34,423 bases of DNA from Pseudomonadota bacterium (lineage in GTDB: Bacteria; Pseudomonadota; Gammaproteobacteria; Burkholderiales; JAKAFK01), in contig JAKAFK010000042.1 of assembly GCA_021817985.1 (NCBI GenBank), positions 1-34,423 on the forward strand. The letters are read 5' to 3'. The number at the start of each line of letters is the position of its first letter. Positions within the stretch are counted from its first letter, which is position 1. A program made the translations under genes and the position numbers. Under the pieces are notes generated by a model, which was given only the letters and a program-made list of their open reading frames with translations, did no database searches and had not been told where the DNA came from. This document shows positions 9,274 through 17,824 of this stretch, in pieces.

Positions 9274-11630
9274 TGAAGACCGAGGCCAACATGAAGACCA
9301 AGGCCACCACGAAAGCCAAACGCCCATCGAAGAAGGGCCCAACGCCCCTGCGACTGCGCGATCCCCATCTCGAGCGCGAGCGGGAGAAGTACGCGCATCC
9401 GCTGCCGAGTCGTGAATTCATCCTGGCGGTGCTCGCCGAGCAGGGGGTGCCGCTCGCCGAGGCGCGGTTGGCGCAACTGCTCGACATCACGGAGGCCGAA
9501 GTCGACTTCTTCAACCGCCGGTTGCGGGCCATGGAGCGCGAGGGGCAGATCATGCGCAACCGCAAGAACGCCCTGTGCGTGGTTGAGAAGCTCGATCTCA
9601 TCAGGGGCCTGGTCCAGGGGCATCCGGACGGTTTCGGGTTCGTGGTCCCGGAGGACGCAAGCCCGGATCTGTTCTTGTCCCCGCGGGAGATGCGCAAGGT
9701 GCTCCACGGCGATCGCGTGATGGCCAGGGAAGTGGGCGCGGACCGCCGCGGCCGCAGGGAGGGCGTCATCGTCGAGGTGCTGGAGCACGTCAACCGGAAG
9801 CTGGTGGGGCGCTTGCTGATGGAACACGGGATCACGTTCGTGGTCGCGGAAAACAAGCGGATCAGCCAGGACATTCTGATCCCGCCGGGGGCCGAGGCCG
9901 GTGCCCGGTCCGGTCAGGTCGTGGAAGTCGAGATCATCGAACAACCGAGTGCGTACGCCAAGCCGATCGGGCGTGTCGCGGAGGTGCTGGGCACTTATGG
10001 CGATCCCGGCATGGAGATCGAGATCGCGCTGCGCAGTCACGAGCTCCCCTACATGTTTTCCGGGGAGGCGGAAGCGCGTGCCCGGAAGCTGCCCAAGAAG
10101 GTGCGCAAGAAGGACCTCGTCGGCCGGGAAGATCTGCGCCACCTGCCGTTTGTCACGATCGACAGCGAGACCGCACGAGACTTTGACGATGCCGTGTATT
10201 GCGAAGCGGCCGGCAAGGGGTTCCGCCTGTTCGTCGCGATCGCCGACGTGAGCCATTACGTGGAGCCGGGTGATGCATTGGACCGCGAGGCGGGTGAGCG
10301 GGGCAACTCCGTGTACTTCCCGCGACGCGTGATCCCGATGTTGCCCGAAGCGCTTTCCAACGGGCTGTGCTCGCTCAATCCCGAGGTGGAGCGGCTGTGC
10401 ATGGTCTGCGAAATGGAGATCAGTGCCAAGGGTACGGTCAAGAAGTACCGATTCTATCCAGCAGTCATATTTTCCCATGCGCGTCTGACCTATACCCAGG
10501 TGGCGCAGGCGCTGGAAGATCCGAGCGTCGATGCGCTGGGCGCCCTGGGCCCGGCCATCGGCCGGTTGCATCGTCTGTACGGAGTGCTCCTGAAGGCGCG
10601 CTGGGTGCGCGGGGCCATCGACTTCGAGACGCCCGAGACCCAGATGGTGTTCAATGATCAGGGGAAAATCGAGCGCATCGTGGCCGTTCGCCGCAACGAT
10701 GCCCACCGCCTGATCGAGGAATGCATGCTGGCGGCCAACGTATGCGCATCCGACTTCTTGCGGCGCCACGAGCATCCGACCCTCTACCGCATTCACGAGG
10801 GACCGACGCCGGAGAAGCTCAAGGCGCTGCGTGAATTCCTGCGGGAATTCGGCTTCAGCCTCGGGGGCGCGGACAGTCCTCATGCCAAGGATTATGCGCA
10901 GCTATTGGAAAGGATCAGGGACCGGCCGGATGCGCAACTACTGCAGACCGTGATGCTGCGTTCCTTGCAGCAGGCGGTGTACAGCCCCGACAACGTGGGC
11001 CATTTCGGGCTGGCTTACGAGTCCTACACGCACTTCACCTCGCCGATCCGGCGCTATCCGGATCTGCTCGTTCACCGTGCCATCAAGGCGGTGCTGCGCG
11101 GGGAGATCTACGCGCCGGGGGATTGGCACGGGCTGGGCGCACAATGCTCGATGACCGAGCGACGCGCGGACGAAGCCACGCGCGACGTCGAGGCGTGGCT
11201 CAAATGCTATTTCATGCAGGACAAGATCAACGAATGCTTCGAAGGGACCGTGAGCGCGGTGACGGCTTTCGGGATTTTCGTGGCGTTGGACGATATTTAT
11301 ATTGAAGGCCTGGTGCATGTTTCGGAGCTCGGGGACGATTATTTCCATTTCGAGGCGGCCAAGCACCAGTTGGTGGGCGAGCGGACCGGCAAGCGTTTCC
11401 GGCTGGGCGACCGGATCCGCGTCAAGGTGGTCCGGGTGAATCTCGATACGACGCGGATCGACTTCGTGCCGGCGCCGACCAGCAAATTGAGCAAACCCGC
11501 GACCCGCTCGGGCAAGGCGGCCGAGGCCGGGACGCCTTCGCGGCGGGAGGCGCCGCTTGCGGCGAACGCGGGCGCCGCGCCGAAACCGGCGGCGCGGGCA
11601 ACGGGAAGGCGCAAGGCGGCGCGCTCGTGA
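9273..11630 (+). CDS. rnr: Ribonuclease R (3'-5' exoribonuclease)
   Basis: RNase R degrades structured RNA from the 3' end and contributes to rRNA and mRNA turnover and stress survival. The 785-residue protein has a Lys-rich N-terminus, a winged-helix-like region (SREFILAVLAEQGVPL), cold-shock-type OB folds, and an RNB catalytic domain with the metal-binding motif IDSETARDFDDAVY (Asp297, Asp303, Asp305, Asp306). An S1 domain (NECFEGTVSAVTAFGIFVAL) and a basic Ala/Lys/Arg tail follow. I choose ATG 9273 with GAGG nine bases upstream; the frame is open further upstream but only through the tRNA gene. rlmB follows after 33 bases, the usual rnr-rlmB pair. Confidence 0.95.
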   Translation: MKTEANMKTKATTKAKRPSKKGPTPLRLRDPHLEREREKYAHPLPSREFILAVLAEQGVPLAEARLAQLLDITEAEVDFFNRRLRAMEREGQIMRNRKNALCVVEKLDLIRGLVQGHPDGFGFVVPEDASPDLFLSPREMRKVLHGDRVMAREVGADRRGRREGVIVEVLEHVNRKLVGRLLMEHGITFVVAENKRISQDILIPPGAEAGARSGQVVEVEIIEQPSAYAKPIGRVAEVLGTYGDPGMEIEIALRSHELPYMFSGEAEARARKLPKKVRKKDLVGREDLRHLPFVTIDSETARDFDDAVYCEAAGKGFRLFVAIADVSHYVEPGDALDREAGERGNSVYFPRRVIPMLPEALSNGLCSLNPEVERLCMVCEMEISAKGTVKKYRFYPAVIFSHARLTYTQVAQALEDPSVDALGALGPAIGRLHRLYGVLLKARWVRGAIDFETPETQMVFNDQGKIERIVAVRRNDAHRLIEECMLAANVCASDFLRRHEHPTLYRIHEGPTPEKLKALREFLREFGFSLGGADSPHAKDYAQLLERIRDRPDAQLLQTVMLRSLQQAVYSPDNVGHFGLAYESYTHFTSPIRRYPDLLVHRAIKAVLRGEIYAPGDWHGLGAQCSMTERRADEATRDVEAWLKCYFMQDKINECFEGTVSAVTAFGIFVALDDIYIEGLVHVSELGDDYFHFEAAKHQLVGERTGKRFRLGDRIRVKVVRVNLDTTRIDFVPAPTSKLSKPATRSGKAAEAGTPSRREAPLAANAGAAPKPAARATGRRKAARS

Positions 11631-11663
11631 GCGGGCGAGCACGGGACGGAGCGCGCGCCTGAC

Positions 11664-12419
11664 ATGGCATCGGCACGTCTCATCTACGGCTTTCACGCGG
11701 TGACGAGCCGCATTCGCAGCCAGCCCGACAGCGTGATCGAGATCCTCGTCGCGGCGGAGCGGCATGATCAGCGCGCGAGCGCCTTGCTGGAGTTCGCCCA
11801 GTCGCACGGCCTGCGGGTCGTCAGCGTCGAAGCGGTTCGCCTGGATGCGCTGACCGGGCACGCGGTGCACCAGGGGGTCGTTGCCCGGGTGGAGTCCGTG
11901 CCCGTTGCGCGGCACATCGACGATGTGCTCGAATCGCTCGCCGAACCGGCATTGCTCCTGGTTCTGGATGGTATCCAGGATCCGCACAATCTGGGCGCTT
12001 GCCTGCGTGTTGCCGATGCCTTTGGCGTGCATGCCGTGATTGCGCCCAAGGACCGGGCGGTCGGATTGAACCAGACGGTGGCGAAGGTCGCCTGCGGTGC
12101 CGCCGAGACGGTGCCTTATCTGCCCGTGACCAACCTGGCGCGCACCTTGCGCGCACTCAAGGAACGCGGAATCTGGGTGGTGGGCACGGCGCAGGACGCT
12201 CCGCAGGAGATCGCCTCGGCACGGCTCGACGGGGCGCTGGCCTGGGTGCTCGGGGCAGAAGGCGCCGGCATGCGGCGCCTGACGCGCGAACTGTGCGACT
12301 TCACCGTGCGCATCCCCATGTTGGGGGCCGTGGAAAGCCTCAATGTCTCGGTTTCCGCCGGCGTCTGCCTGTATGAGAGCCGCCGCCAGCGGGGCTGCGC
12401 TATTGGTCCATCCACTTGA
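11664..12419 (+). CDS. rlmB: 23S rRNA (guanosine-2'-O-)-methyltransferase RlmB
   Basis: RlmB methylates the 2'-O of a P-loop guanosine in 23S rRNA (G2251 in E. coli numbering). The 251-residue SPOUT protein shows an N-terminal substrate-binding domain beginning LIYGFHAV. All three SpoU motifs are present: [38 protein letters not shown] and [18 protein letters not shown], which build the trefoil knot that binds S-adenosylmethionine. It follows rnr on the same strand. Its last 20 bases overlap the 3' end of the convergent minus-strand gene, an unusual tail-to-tail overlap. Confidence 0.95.
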   Translation: MASARLIYGFHAVTSRIRSQPDSVIEILVAAERHDQRASALLEFAQSHGLRVVSVEAVRLDALTGHAVHQGVVARVESVPVARHIDDVLESLAEPALLLVLDGIQDPHNLGACLRVADAFGVHAVIAPKDRAVGLNQTVAKVACGAAETVPYLPVTNLARTLRALKERGIWVVGTAQDAPQEIASARLDGALAWVLGAEGAGMRRLTRELCDFTVRIPMLGAVESLNVSVSAGVCLYESRRQRGCAIGPST

Positions 12420-13212
12420 GCATGTTGAGGTAAGCCTGCTCATTGCCGGGGACGAAGCTTGCGACCTTCATGCGGGCGAGGATCTTTCGGCCGACGTCAC
12501 TGTCGTTGAGCTTGAGCAAGGCTTCGCGGAGTTTTTGCACGTCGGCGGCCGGGAGGGAAGGTGAGGCGAGCACGGACCAGAACGGCAGGGGCTTGGCTTT
12601 GAAGAGCACGCGCCCGCCGCTTTTCAGCCATTTCCGTGCCGGGAATGGGCCTACGGCCGCGACATCGGCGAAGTGGTTTTTGATGATATACGGCAGCGCC
12701 GCCTGATAGTGTGCATACAGGATATTCTGGGTCGCCGGATTGATGCGCATGTCGCGCAGCGTAGCCAGTGCCACCTGGGCGATCATGGTGTTGCGATCCG
12801 GCATGGCGATCCGCGTGCCTTCGATATCGCCAGGTTTCTTGAGCCGCGAGGTCGCCGGGACGATGAAGCTGACCACGAATTGTCCCTTGGCCATGGCCAC
12901 CAGCTGATAATGCTCGTCGCGCATGGCGTGCGCCGCGACGTTGCTGGGGCGGCAGAACATGAGGTCGTAACGCTTCTCGCGCACGTCCGAAGACGCGATG
13001 GAGATGCTCTGCGAGGATTCGACCCGCACCGGCTCTTTCAGGACTGAGGACAGGTACGCGGCGAAGCCTTTATAGCGGGACTGAATCCGGTAATACGCGC
13101 TTTGCTGGGCGACCCCTTCGTTGACCCCGAGGAGGAGGCTGTTGCCGAACGCGGGAAGCGTCCCGCCAATGCTGACCGCGAGAAAGACAGCGATTCCTAA
13201 AATTCGCTTCAC
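12400..13212 (-). CDS. PhnD-like periplasmic substrate-binding protein (orphan)
   Basis: This 270-residue secreted protein starts with a signal peptide ([23 protein letters not shown]) and continues [10 protein letters not shown]. Features of the phosphate/phosphonate PhnD-type binding fold follow: [47 protein letters not shown], and a C-terminal [22 protein letters not shown]. PhnD proteins bind phosphonates, phosphite or phosphate for ABC import, but many paralogues have other ligands. No permease or ATPase gene lies nearby, so the ligand and transporter are unknown. The GTG start at 13212 has a very strong AGGAGGAGG-type site (13221-13230) eight bases upstream. The stop lies inside the convergent rlmB end. 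Confidence 0.8.
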   Translation of the reverse strand: MKRILGIAVFLAVSIGGTLPAFGNSLLLGVNEGVAQQSAYYRIQSRYKGFAAYLSSVLKEPVRVESSQSISIASSDVREKRYDLMFCRPSNVAAHAMRDEHYQLVAMAKGQFVVSFIVPATSRLKKPGDIEGTRIAMPDRNTMIAQVALATLRDMRINPATQNILYAHYQAALPYIIKNHFADVAAVGPFPARKWLKSGGRVLFKAKPLPFWSVLASPSLPAADVQKLREALLKLNDSDVGRKILARMKVASFVPGNEQAYLNMLKWMDQ

Positions 13213-13543
13213 CGGCTTACCCTCCTCCTTTGATTATTATCTCGACCCCGTGTCACCAACGCGGCCCGCGTGGGTAGGCCGGCTGACGAACGTATTTTGC
13301 ATGCCCCTAGCATAACACGGGTGAGCGCGGGAGCACATGGACTTCGCTTTAGGGCATTGGGGCGGCGTTCGCAGCGGCCAGTGGCATGTCCGCCGCCAAG
13401 CCTCATGCGGCCGCATGGCCTGTTCTTCCGACGAAAAAGTTCTGCGACTTCTGTGCGATCAAGCATTGAGTGGCGGATAGCCATGAGATAAACTGCGCTT
13501 ATCTGACGATCAATAATATGAATGGCATGCGCAGGAGGGATCC
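13213..13543. other. Intergenic stretch upstream of the PhnD-like gene and of a small ORF
   Basis: These 331 bases separate divergent units. The left edge holds the strong ribosome binding site of the PhnD-like gene (13221-13230). Near the right edge the DNA becomes AT-rich, with an inverted repeat GATAA-ACTGCGC-TTATC at about 13488-13504 and an AT-rich CAATAATATGAATGG. A promoter for the following plus-strand genes probably lies here, but no convincing -35/-10 pair could be named. I see no RNA gene or conserved coding sequence in it. Confidence 0.35.
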
Positions 13544-13648
13544 GTGGCGGTGCTGATCGGGGGAGGAGAACGGGTAGCGCGAACACTCGCGTGGGCGGCC
13601 GCTGCCTTGCTCTTCCTTAGCGAATGTTCGCCGAAGGCGAATACATAG
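13544..13648 (+). CDS. Possible 34-residue membrane-targeted peptide
   Basis: A GTG at 13544 is preceded by a strong AGGAGGGA site (13533-13540). The frame encodes 34 residues: a short Gly/Arg start (GGGERVAR), a hydrophobic run TLAWAAAALLFL, then SECSPKANT and stop. The layout resembles a tiny lipoprotein of the entericidin size class, but Glu precedes the Cys, which is poor for a lipobox. A TTCGCC-GAA-GGCGAA hairpin (13627-13641) covers its 3' end. It lies 65 bases before the DUF2934 gene on the same strand. It could be a leader peptide or chance; evidence is the ribosome binding site plus the hydrophobic pattern only. Confidence 0.3.
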   Translation: MAVLIGGGERVARTLAWAAAALLFLSECSPKANT

Positions 13649-13713
13649 CCGCCCTGACCGTGACGGCTTCGACCCGAGATTCGAACGGTCATCCAAAACA
13701 AGGGGAGACATCG

Positions 13714-13947
13714 ATGAAGGCACTTGAATCGAAGCACGCGCTGAAACAGCTATCCCAAGCGCCGGCCAAAGGCCGGCGGGCGACTCGCGAGGAGGCGCAC
13801 ACACCCGAGCAACGCCACCGGATGATCGCGGAGGCTGCCTATTATCGCGCGCAGCAGCGAGGCTTCGATGGCGGCGATATGCTGAGGGATTGGCTCGACG
13901 CCGAGGCCGAGATCGATCAGGTACTGCCTCAGGCGGCGACCCATTAG
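13714..13947 (+). CDS. DUF2934 domain protein
   Basis: This small protein of 77 residues begins MKALESKHALKQLSQAP and contains the DUF2934 signature HRMIAEAAYYRAQQRGFDGG, then DMLRDWLDAEAEID. Such proteins are short, soluble and of unknown function, common in proteobacteria, with the motif usually at the C-terminal half as here. The ATG at 13714 has AGGGGAG (13701-13707) at good spacing; an upstream in-frame ATG at 13624 lacks this support and would overlap the small upstream ORF. A GATCCCC/GGGGATC hairpin lies downstream (13986-14010) without a T-run. Confidence 0.75.
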   Translation: MKALESKHALKQLSQAPAKGRRATREEAHTPEQRHRMIAEAAYYRAQQRGFDGGDMLRDWLDAEAEIDQVLPQAATH

Positions 13948-14104
13948 ACCGGACGCCGTCGATCGCGCTCGCCACGCGCTTTCCTGATCCCCATGCGCAT
14001 CACGGGGATCGGGAGGCGCGTCGGGAGGATGGCATGTCTGACGCACCCGTGCGCGAGGCTTTCAGTCCAAACATCACATGGCCCAGCGCGTTCCCGGTGC
14101 CGTT

Positions 14105-14683
14105 CTAGCAGACCAGTTCCACGTCGGGAAGATGGGCGAGAACCTGGTCATAGGTTCCATAGCGCTCGAGCACGTCCACGACTGAAGGCAGGGGTTCTGC
14201 CCAGACTCCCGGGAGGTCGCGTTCCCCAGGAGAACCGGTCGAAAACGCGAGGGCCTCTCTGGGGGGAGAGAACTGCGCGTTTACCCCGGCCTTGTTTCCT
14301 CTCGCGTCGATCCGATACCAGCCGAACGCTTTGAGATAGACGGCATTCAGGCCATGCAGGCAGTAGGGCGAGCCGCCCTCGCCCACCGATAGCCGCTGAT
14401 AGCAAAGGCCGGCTGGCACGCCATTGGCGCGCAGCAAGGCGGCCAGCAAGTGGCTTTTTGCATAGCAGTAACCTGTCTTGTGGCGTAGAACCTCAGAAGC
14501 CCTGCACGTCACCGGGTTGCGCTTGAAGTCGGCGCTGTGGCGAATCTCGTCCCTGACGAATTCGAAAGACAGGCGCACAAGGTCACTTTCCGATCCTGCG
14601 TGTGCGGCCAGGTCTCGGGCGCACGCCTGGACTTCGGAAACATCAAAGTCGATGTACGTGCTTGCGGCAAGATAGCGCTGCAT
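14105..14683 (-). CDS. Transglutaminase-like (cysteine protease fold) protein
   Basis: The 192-residue protein carries a transglutaminase-like core. It has Cys73 in KTGYCYAKSHLLAALLRANGVPAG, split here as GYCYAKSHLLAALLRANG, His110 in YCLHGLNAVY, and Asp126 in WYRIDARGN, which gives the expected Cys-His-Asp triad. The upstream helix FEFVRDEIRHSADF is also typical of the family. No signal peptide or membrane helix is seen, so it is probably cytoplasmic. Bacterial members act as proteases or amide-processing enzymes; the substrate cannot be told. The ATG has AGGA about nine bases upstream. It lies 235 bases downstream of the qor-like gene on the same strand, a gap in which I find no other gene. 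Confidence 0.8.
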   Translation of the reverse strand: MQRYLAASTYIDFDVSEVQACARDLAAHAGSESDLVRLSFEFVRDEIRHSADFKRNPVTCRASEVLRHKTGYCYAKSHLLAALLRANGVPAGLCYQRLSVGEGGSPYCLHGLNAVYLKAFGWYRIDARGNKAGVNAQFSPPREALAFSTGSPGERDLPGVWAEPLPSVVDVLERYGTYDQVLAHLPDVELVC

Positions 14684-14918
14684 AGGGTGATCCTAAAAGG
14701 GTTTCTCTCCCGAGCCTTGTGCCCGGCGTCCTGCGGCACCCCGTGTGCCGATGCCGACGTCGGCTACGCGTGGCGCATCGAACCGCGAGGGTTCCGGAGC
14801 GCGCGATCGAGCCTGCTGCCGGACCCTAGGCATATGCGGGACGCCTTCCTTGTCCGTCTCTTGTCGGACCCGTGCCAATCGCGCAGGCCGATACAGGCGC
14901 GGACGGTCTTGCCCGCAT

Positions 14919-15929
14919 TCACGGACGCAACAGCATCGTGCCGCTCGTCTCGCCCGCTTCCAGGCGACGCTGCGCTTCGCCTGCCTGGCCCAGCGGGAGC
15001 ACCATTTCGACGTTTGCCTTCAGGCCGCTTCGCAGGCGTTCGATGGTGGCTCGTGCACCTTCGCGATAGCGCGCCGAATCGGACATGAAGCGGAATACGC
15101 TGGGTCGAGCGAGGGCGACCGAACGCGCCGGCCCGAGCAGCGACAAATCGATCGGGCCGGGCTCGCCCGCGACCTGGCCGATGCTCGCGATCGTCCCGAA
15201 TGGGCGGATGGCCTCCAGGGTGCGCTTCAGGATCTGGCCGCCGATGCCATCGATCGCGAAGTCGACGCCGCGGCCGGCGGTGAGCCTCTGCACGGCGGCC
15301 ACGAAATCCTGTTCGCGATACAGAACCGCTTCGTCGAGCCCTTGTTGTCTCGCGAACTCCGCCTTTGCCGCGGAGCCCACCGTGCCGATGACCCGGGCGC
15401 CCAATGCCTTGGCCCATTGTACCAGCACGAGCCCGAGTCCTCCGGCCGCCGCATGAACCAGTATGGTGTCGCCGGCCTGAACCCGGTAGACGCATGAGAA
15501 CAGCATGTGGGCGGTCATGCCGCGCAGCAGCAGGCTCGCAATGGCATCGTCCTCGATGTCCTCGGGCAACGCAAGCACGCTGTTGGCCGGTATGTTGCGG
15601 GCGCTTGCGTAGCTGCCGACCGGTAGGCCGGCGTAGGCCACTCGCTGTCCACCGTACGACGGATCGACGCCCGGCCCGACGGCTTCGACGACGCCGGCGG
15701 CCTCGACCCCAAGCACGGCTGGCAGCGCCGGCAAAGGGTAGACGCCGGTCCGATGGTAGATGTCGACGAAGTTGACGCCGATGGCGGTATGGCGGATCCG
15801 AACTTCCCCGGCGGCCGGGGGGGCGAGCGGGGCCTCTTGCAGGCGGAGCCGGGAGGCATCGCCATACGCTTCGATCATGACTTGCAGCGCATGCAGGGCG
15901 GGACGCTCAAACGCAGAGCGGGAAGCCAT
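14919..15929 (-). CDS. Zinc-independent NADPH:quinone oxidoreductase (MDR family)
   Basis: This medium-chain dehydrogenase/reductase has 336 residues. The N-terminal GroES-like domain includes IRHTAIGVNFVDIYHRTGVY and LPAVLGVEAAGVVEAVGPGV. The Rossmann fold carries the nucleotide-binding motif HAAAGGLGLVLVQWAKALGA, and a later VDFAIDGIGG. The cysteine/histidine zinc ligands of alcohol dehydrogenases are missing, so it belongs to the quinone reductase (QOR) group that reduces quinones or enones with NADPH. I choose ATG 15929 because GGAG lies seven bases upstream; ATG 15935 is too close to that site. A LysR regulator is transcribed divergently from the adjacent 100-base gap, which suggests it controls this gene. 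Confidence 0.88.
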   Translation of the reverse strand: MASRSAFERPALHALQVMIEAYGDASRLRLQEAPLAPPAAGEVRIRHTAIGVNFVDIYHRTGVYPLPALPAVLGVEAAGVVEAVGPGVDPSYGGQRVAYAGLPVGSYASARNIPANSVLALPEDIEDDAIASLLLRGMTAHMLFSCVYRVQAGDTILVHAAAGGLGLVLVQWAKALGARVIGTVGSAAKAEFARQQGLDEAVLYREQDFVAAVQRLTAGRGVDFAIDGIGGQILKRTLEAIRPFGTIASIGQVAGEPGPIDLSLLGPARSVALARPSVFRFMSDSARYREGARATIERLRSGLKANVEMVLPLGQAGEAQRRLEAGETSGTMLLRP

Positions 15930-16029
15930 GTTCATTCTCCTGGGTGTGGGTCTTGAAAGGACACCTTACATTGCGCACAATCAACCATCAATTCCTCACC
16001 GATGGACGGTGACTGTGAAAAAAAACACA
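15930..16029. promoter_or_regulatory. Divergent control region between quinone reductase and LysR genes
   Basis: The 100-base gap is AT-richer than its surroundings and must hold both promoters. TTGCGCACAA (15971-15980) is a near-palindrome of the TTG-N4-CAA kind, a plausible LysR-type binding half-site pair. The qor ribosome binding site lies at its left edge. No consensus -10 could be assigned with confidence on either strand. Confidence 0.35.
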
Positions 16030-16932
16030 ATGGATGCGGCGCGGGAGACGCGCTCGCTTCACTGGGACGACATCCGGTATTTCGGGGTCCTGGCGCGGGT
16101 GGGGAGCCTCTCGGGGGCGGCGCGCACGCTCGGGGTGGAGCATTCCACCGTGGCAAGGCGTGTCGAGGCGCTGGAGCAGGCGCTGGGGATCAGGCTGTTC
16201 GATCGTCTGCCGAAAGCCTGGGTGCTCACGGCGGAAGGCGAAACGCTGGCAACACAAGCCGGCCGCCTGGACGACGAAGCACAGGCATTCTCCCGCGCGG
16301 CGTTCGGTGTCTCGTCCCTGCAAGGGAGCGTTCGCCTCTCGGCACCGCCCGTGCTGTCCAGCCATTTGCTCGTGCCCCGCCTGGCCCGGATGCGATCGCG
16401 TTGGGTGAACATCGACCTGGAGGTCGTGGGCGAGGCGCGCGATGCGAATCTTGCGCGCGGAGAGGCCGATCTGGCGGTTCGCATGTCCAGGCCGACCGCG
16501 CCGGGGCTCGCCGCGCGCTGCATCGGCGAGATGCGCTATGGCCTCTATGCGGTCCACGGATACGCGAGTCGGCCGGCGAAACAATGGGAGTTCTTGGGCT
16601 ACGACGACACCCTGAGCCAGGTTCCGCAGCAGCGCTGGCTCGCCCAGATTGCCGGAAGCCGTCGTTTCGTCTTCAGGAGCAACGACTTGGGCGCCCTGCT
16701 CAATGCCGCGCGCGCCGGCCTGGGGATTGCTGCGCTTCCCCATTTCCTGGCCGCCAACGACGGCGCATTGTCTTTGTTGCCGGACCGGGTCGGCTCGCCG
16801 GCTCGGCCGCTGTGGCTCGTGATGCATCCGGACATGAAGCGTTCGCCGCGCGTACGGGTGATCGCCGACGTGCTCGTCGACCTGGTGCACGAGGCGCAAG
16901 AGCTCCTGTCGGGCGGCCTTCAAGCCGTTTGA
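16030..16932 (+). CDS. LysR family transcriptional regulator
   Basis: The 300-residue protein has the LysR plan. The N-terminal winged helix-turn-helix reads DDIRYFGVLARVGSLSGAAR then LGVEHSTVARRVEALEQALG and LFDRLPKAWVLTAEGE. The C-terminal effector-binding domain starts near residue 90 (GSVRLSAPPVLSSHLLVPRL) and includes GEADLAVRMSRP and ARAGLGIAALPHFLA. This subfamily is close to regulators that act on divergent oxidoreductase genes. I take ATG 16030; in-frame GTG codons at 16015 and 16009 could add five to seven residues (VKKNT), and no strong ribosome binding site decides between them. The effector is unknown. Confidence 0.87.
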   Translation: MDAARETRSLHWDDIRYFGVLARVGSLSGAARTLGVEHSTVARRVEALEQALGIRLFDRLPKAWVLTAEGETLATQAGRLDDEAQAFSRAAFGVSSLQGSVRLSAPPVLSSHLLVPRLARMRSRWVNIDLEVVGEARDANLARGEADLAVRMSRPTAPGLAARCIGEMRYGLYAVHGYASRPAKQWEFLGYDDTLSQVPQQRWLAQIAGSRRFVFRSNDLGALLNAARAGLGIAALPHFLAANDGALSLLPDRVGSPARPLWLVMHPDMKRSPRVRVIADVLVDLVHEAQELLSGGLQAV

Positions 16933-17028
16933 CCGGCCGGCCAGCGCTCTGCACGCCCCAGCACCGCGCCCTGATCGCCTCGCCTGTTGGGCTCAAACGC
17001 GCACGCTATCCGCACAGCCATGTTTTTC

Positions 17029-17057
17029 TTGATTTAGTTTGTGTGTGGCGGTAAAAT
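17029..17057 (+). promoter_or_regulatory. sigma70 promoter of the rpsF-priB-rpsR-rplI operon
   Basis: TTGATT (17029-17034) and TAAAAT (17052-17057) are separated by exactly 17 bases and lie in the only AT-rich patch of the 193-base gap before rpsF. Transcription would start near 17064, leaving a leader of about 62 bases with a strong AAAAGGAG site before the rpsF ATG. Confidence 0.68.
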
Positions 17058-17125
17058 TGAACGCTTTTTCTACCTTGCCTTACCGACAGCGCATGCGGAA
17101 GGCTTTAAACCCAAAAGGAGCGTTC

Positions 17126-17506
17126 ATGCGACATTACGAAATCGTTTTCATTGTCCACCCGGACCAGAGCGAGCAGGTTGGGGCGATGATCGACCGCTAT
17201 CGAGGGACGATCGGTTCCAAGGGCGGAAAGATTCATCGGCTGGAAGACTGGGGGCGGCGGCAACTGGCGTATCCCATCCAGAAAATCCACAAGGCCCACT
17301 ACGTGCTCATGAACATCGAGTGCGACCAGGAAACCCTGGAAGAGCTCGAGCATGCGTTCAAGTTCAACGACGCGGTGCTGCGTCATCTCACGGTGAAGAT
17401 GACGGAAGCCGTCACGGCGCCCTCGCCCATGATGAGGGAAGAGAAGCCCCGGCCGTCTGCCGAAGAGCAGCCGAAGGCGCAAGCGCCCCGGGAAACCGCG
17501 GCCTAG
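17126..17506 (+). CDS. rpsF: 30S ribosomal protein S6
   Basis: S6 binds S18 and the central domain of 16S rRNA in the 30S platform. The 126-residue protein reads [17 protein letters not shown] at the start, then [19 protein letters not shown] and [12 protein letters not shown], all standard S6 landmarks, and ends in an acidic/proline/alanine-rich tail. The ATG at 17126 follows AAAAGGAG by five bases. The first base of the priB start GTG is the last base of its TAG stop, so the two genes are translationally coupled. First gene of the rpsF-priB-rpsR-rplI operon. Confidence 0.97.
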   Translation: MRHYEIVFIVHPDQSEQVGAMIDRYRGTIGSKGGKIHRLEDWGRRQLAYPIQKIHKAHYVLMNIECDQETLEELEHAFKFNDAVLRHLTVKMTEAVTAPSPMMREEKPRPSAEEQPKAQAPRETAA

Positions 17507-17814
17507 TGGTCGACTGCAATCGCCTGGTGCTGTGCGGCCGCATTGCGCAGCGCGATGCCCTTCGCTACACCCCGGCCGGTATCCCCATTGTGGATTTCCG
17601 GCTTGCCCATGCCTCGGAGCAGGCGGCATCGTGGGGAGCGCGCCGGGCGGAATGCGAACTGCCGTGCGTAGCGGCCGACCGCTGGGCGCTGGTCGCTGAC
17701 CGGCTGCAGATCGGCGACCGGCTGCGCGTGGAAGGTTTCCTGACCCGTCGGCACCACCGCAGCCAGCAGCTGATACTGGAAGTCAACCGAATTGAAACTG
17801 ATTTCGAAGAGTGA
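17506..17814 (+). CDS. priB: Primosomal replication protein PriB
   Basis: PriB is a single-stranded-DNA-binding OB-fold protein that stimulates the PriA helicase during replication restart. The 102-residue product reads NRLVLCGRIAQRDALRYTPAGIPIVDF in pieces (CGRIAQRDALRYTPAGIPIV), followed by HASEQ, CVAADRWALVADRLQIGDRL and GFLTRRHHRSQQLILEVN, as in PriB. It starts at GTG 17506, overlapping the rpsF stop by one base (TAGTG), with no separate strong ribosome binding site. The position between rpsF and rpsR is diagnostic for proteobacteria with PriB. dnaB lies 0.9 kb downstream. Confidence 0.92.
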   Translation: MVDCNRLVLCGRIAQRDALRYTPAGIPIVDFRLAHASEQAASWGARRAECELPCVAADRWALVADRLQIGDRLRVEGFLTRRHHRSQQLILEVNRIETDFEE

Positions 17815-17824
17815 GGTATAAAAG

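Noticed and set aside
9270-10883. 537-codon minus-strand open frame opposite rnr
   Set aside because: It covers the RNase R catalytic motif coding region and translates to no known fold; treated as a shadow frame.
10938-12443. Minus-strand open frame across rnr, rlmB and the PhnD-like gene end
   Set aside because: Spans three genes with strong homology signals; no motif of its own.
13499-13975. 158-codon minus-strand open frame opposite the DUF2934 gene
   Set aside because: Pro/Arg/Ser-rich without motif, whereas the plus-strand frame has a ribosome binding site and the DUF2934 signature.
13986-14010. GATCCCC/GGGGATC inverted repeat after the DUF2934 gene
   Set aside because: Seven pairs but no T-run behind it on either side; may be chance in GC-rich DNA, noted only as a possible transcript end.
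14753-14764. GCCGACGTCGGC 12-bp palindrome between the qor-like and transglutaminase-like genes
   Set aside because: Short GC-rich palindromes of this size are expected by chance here, and no promoter elements adjoin it.
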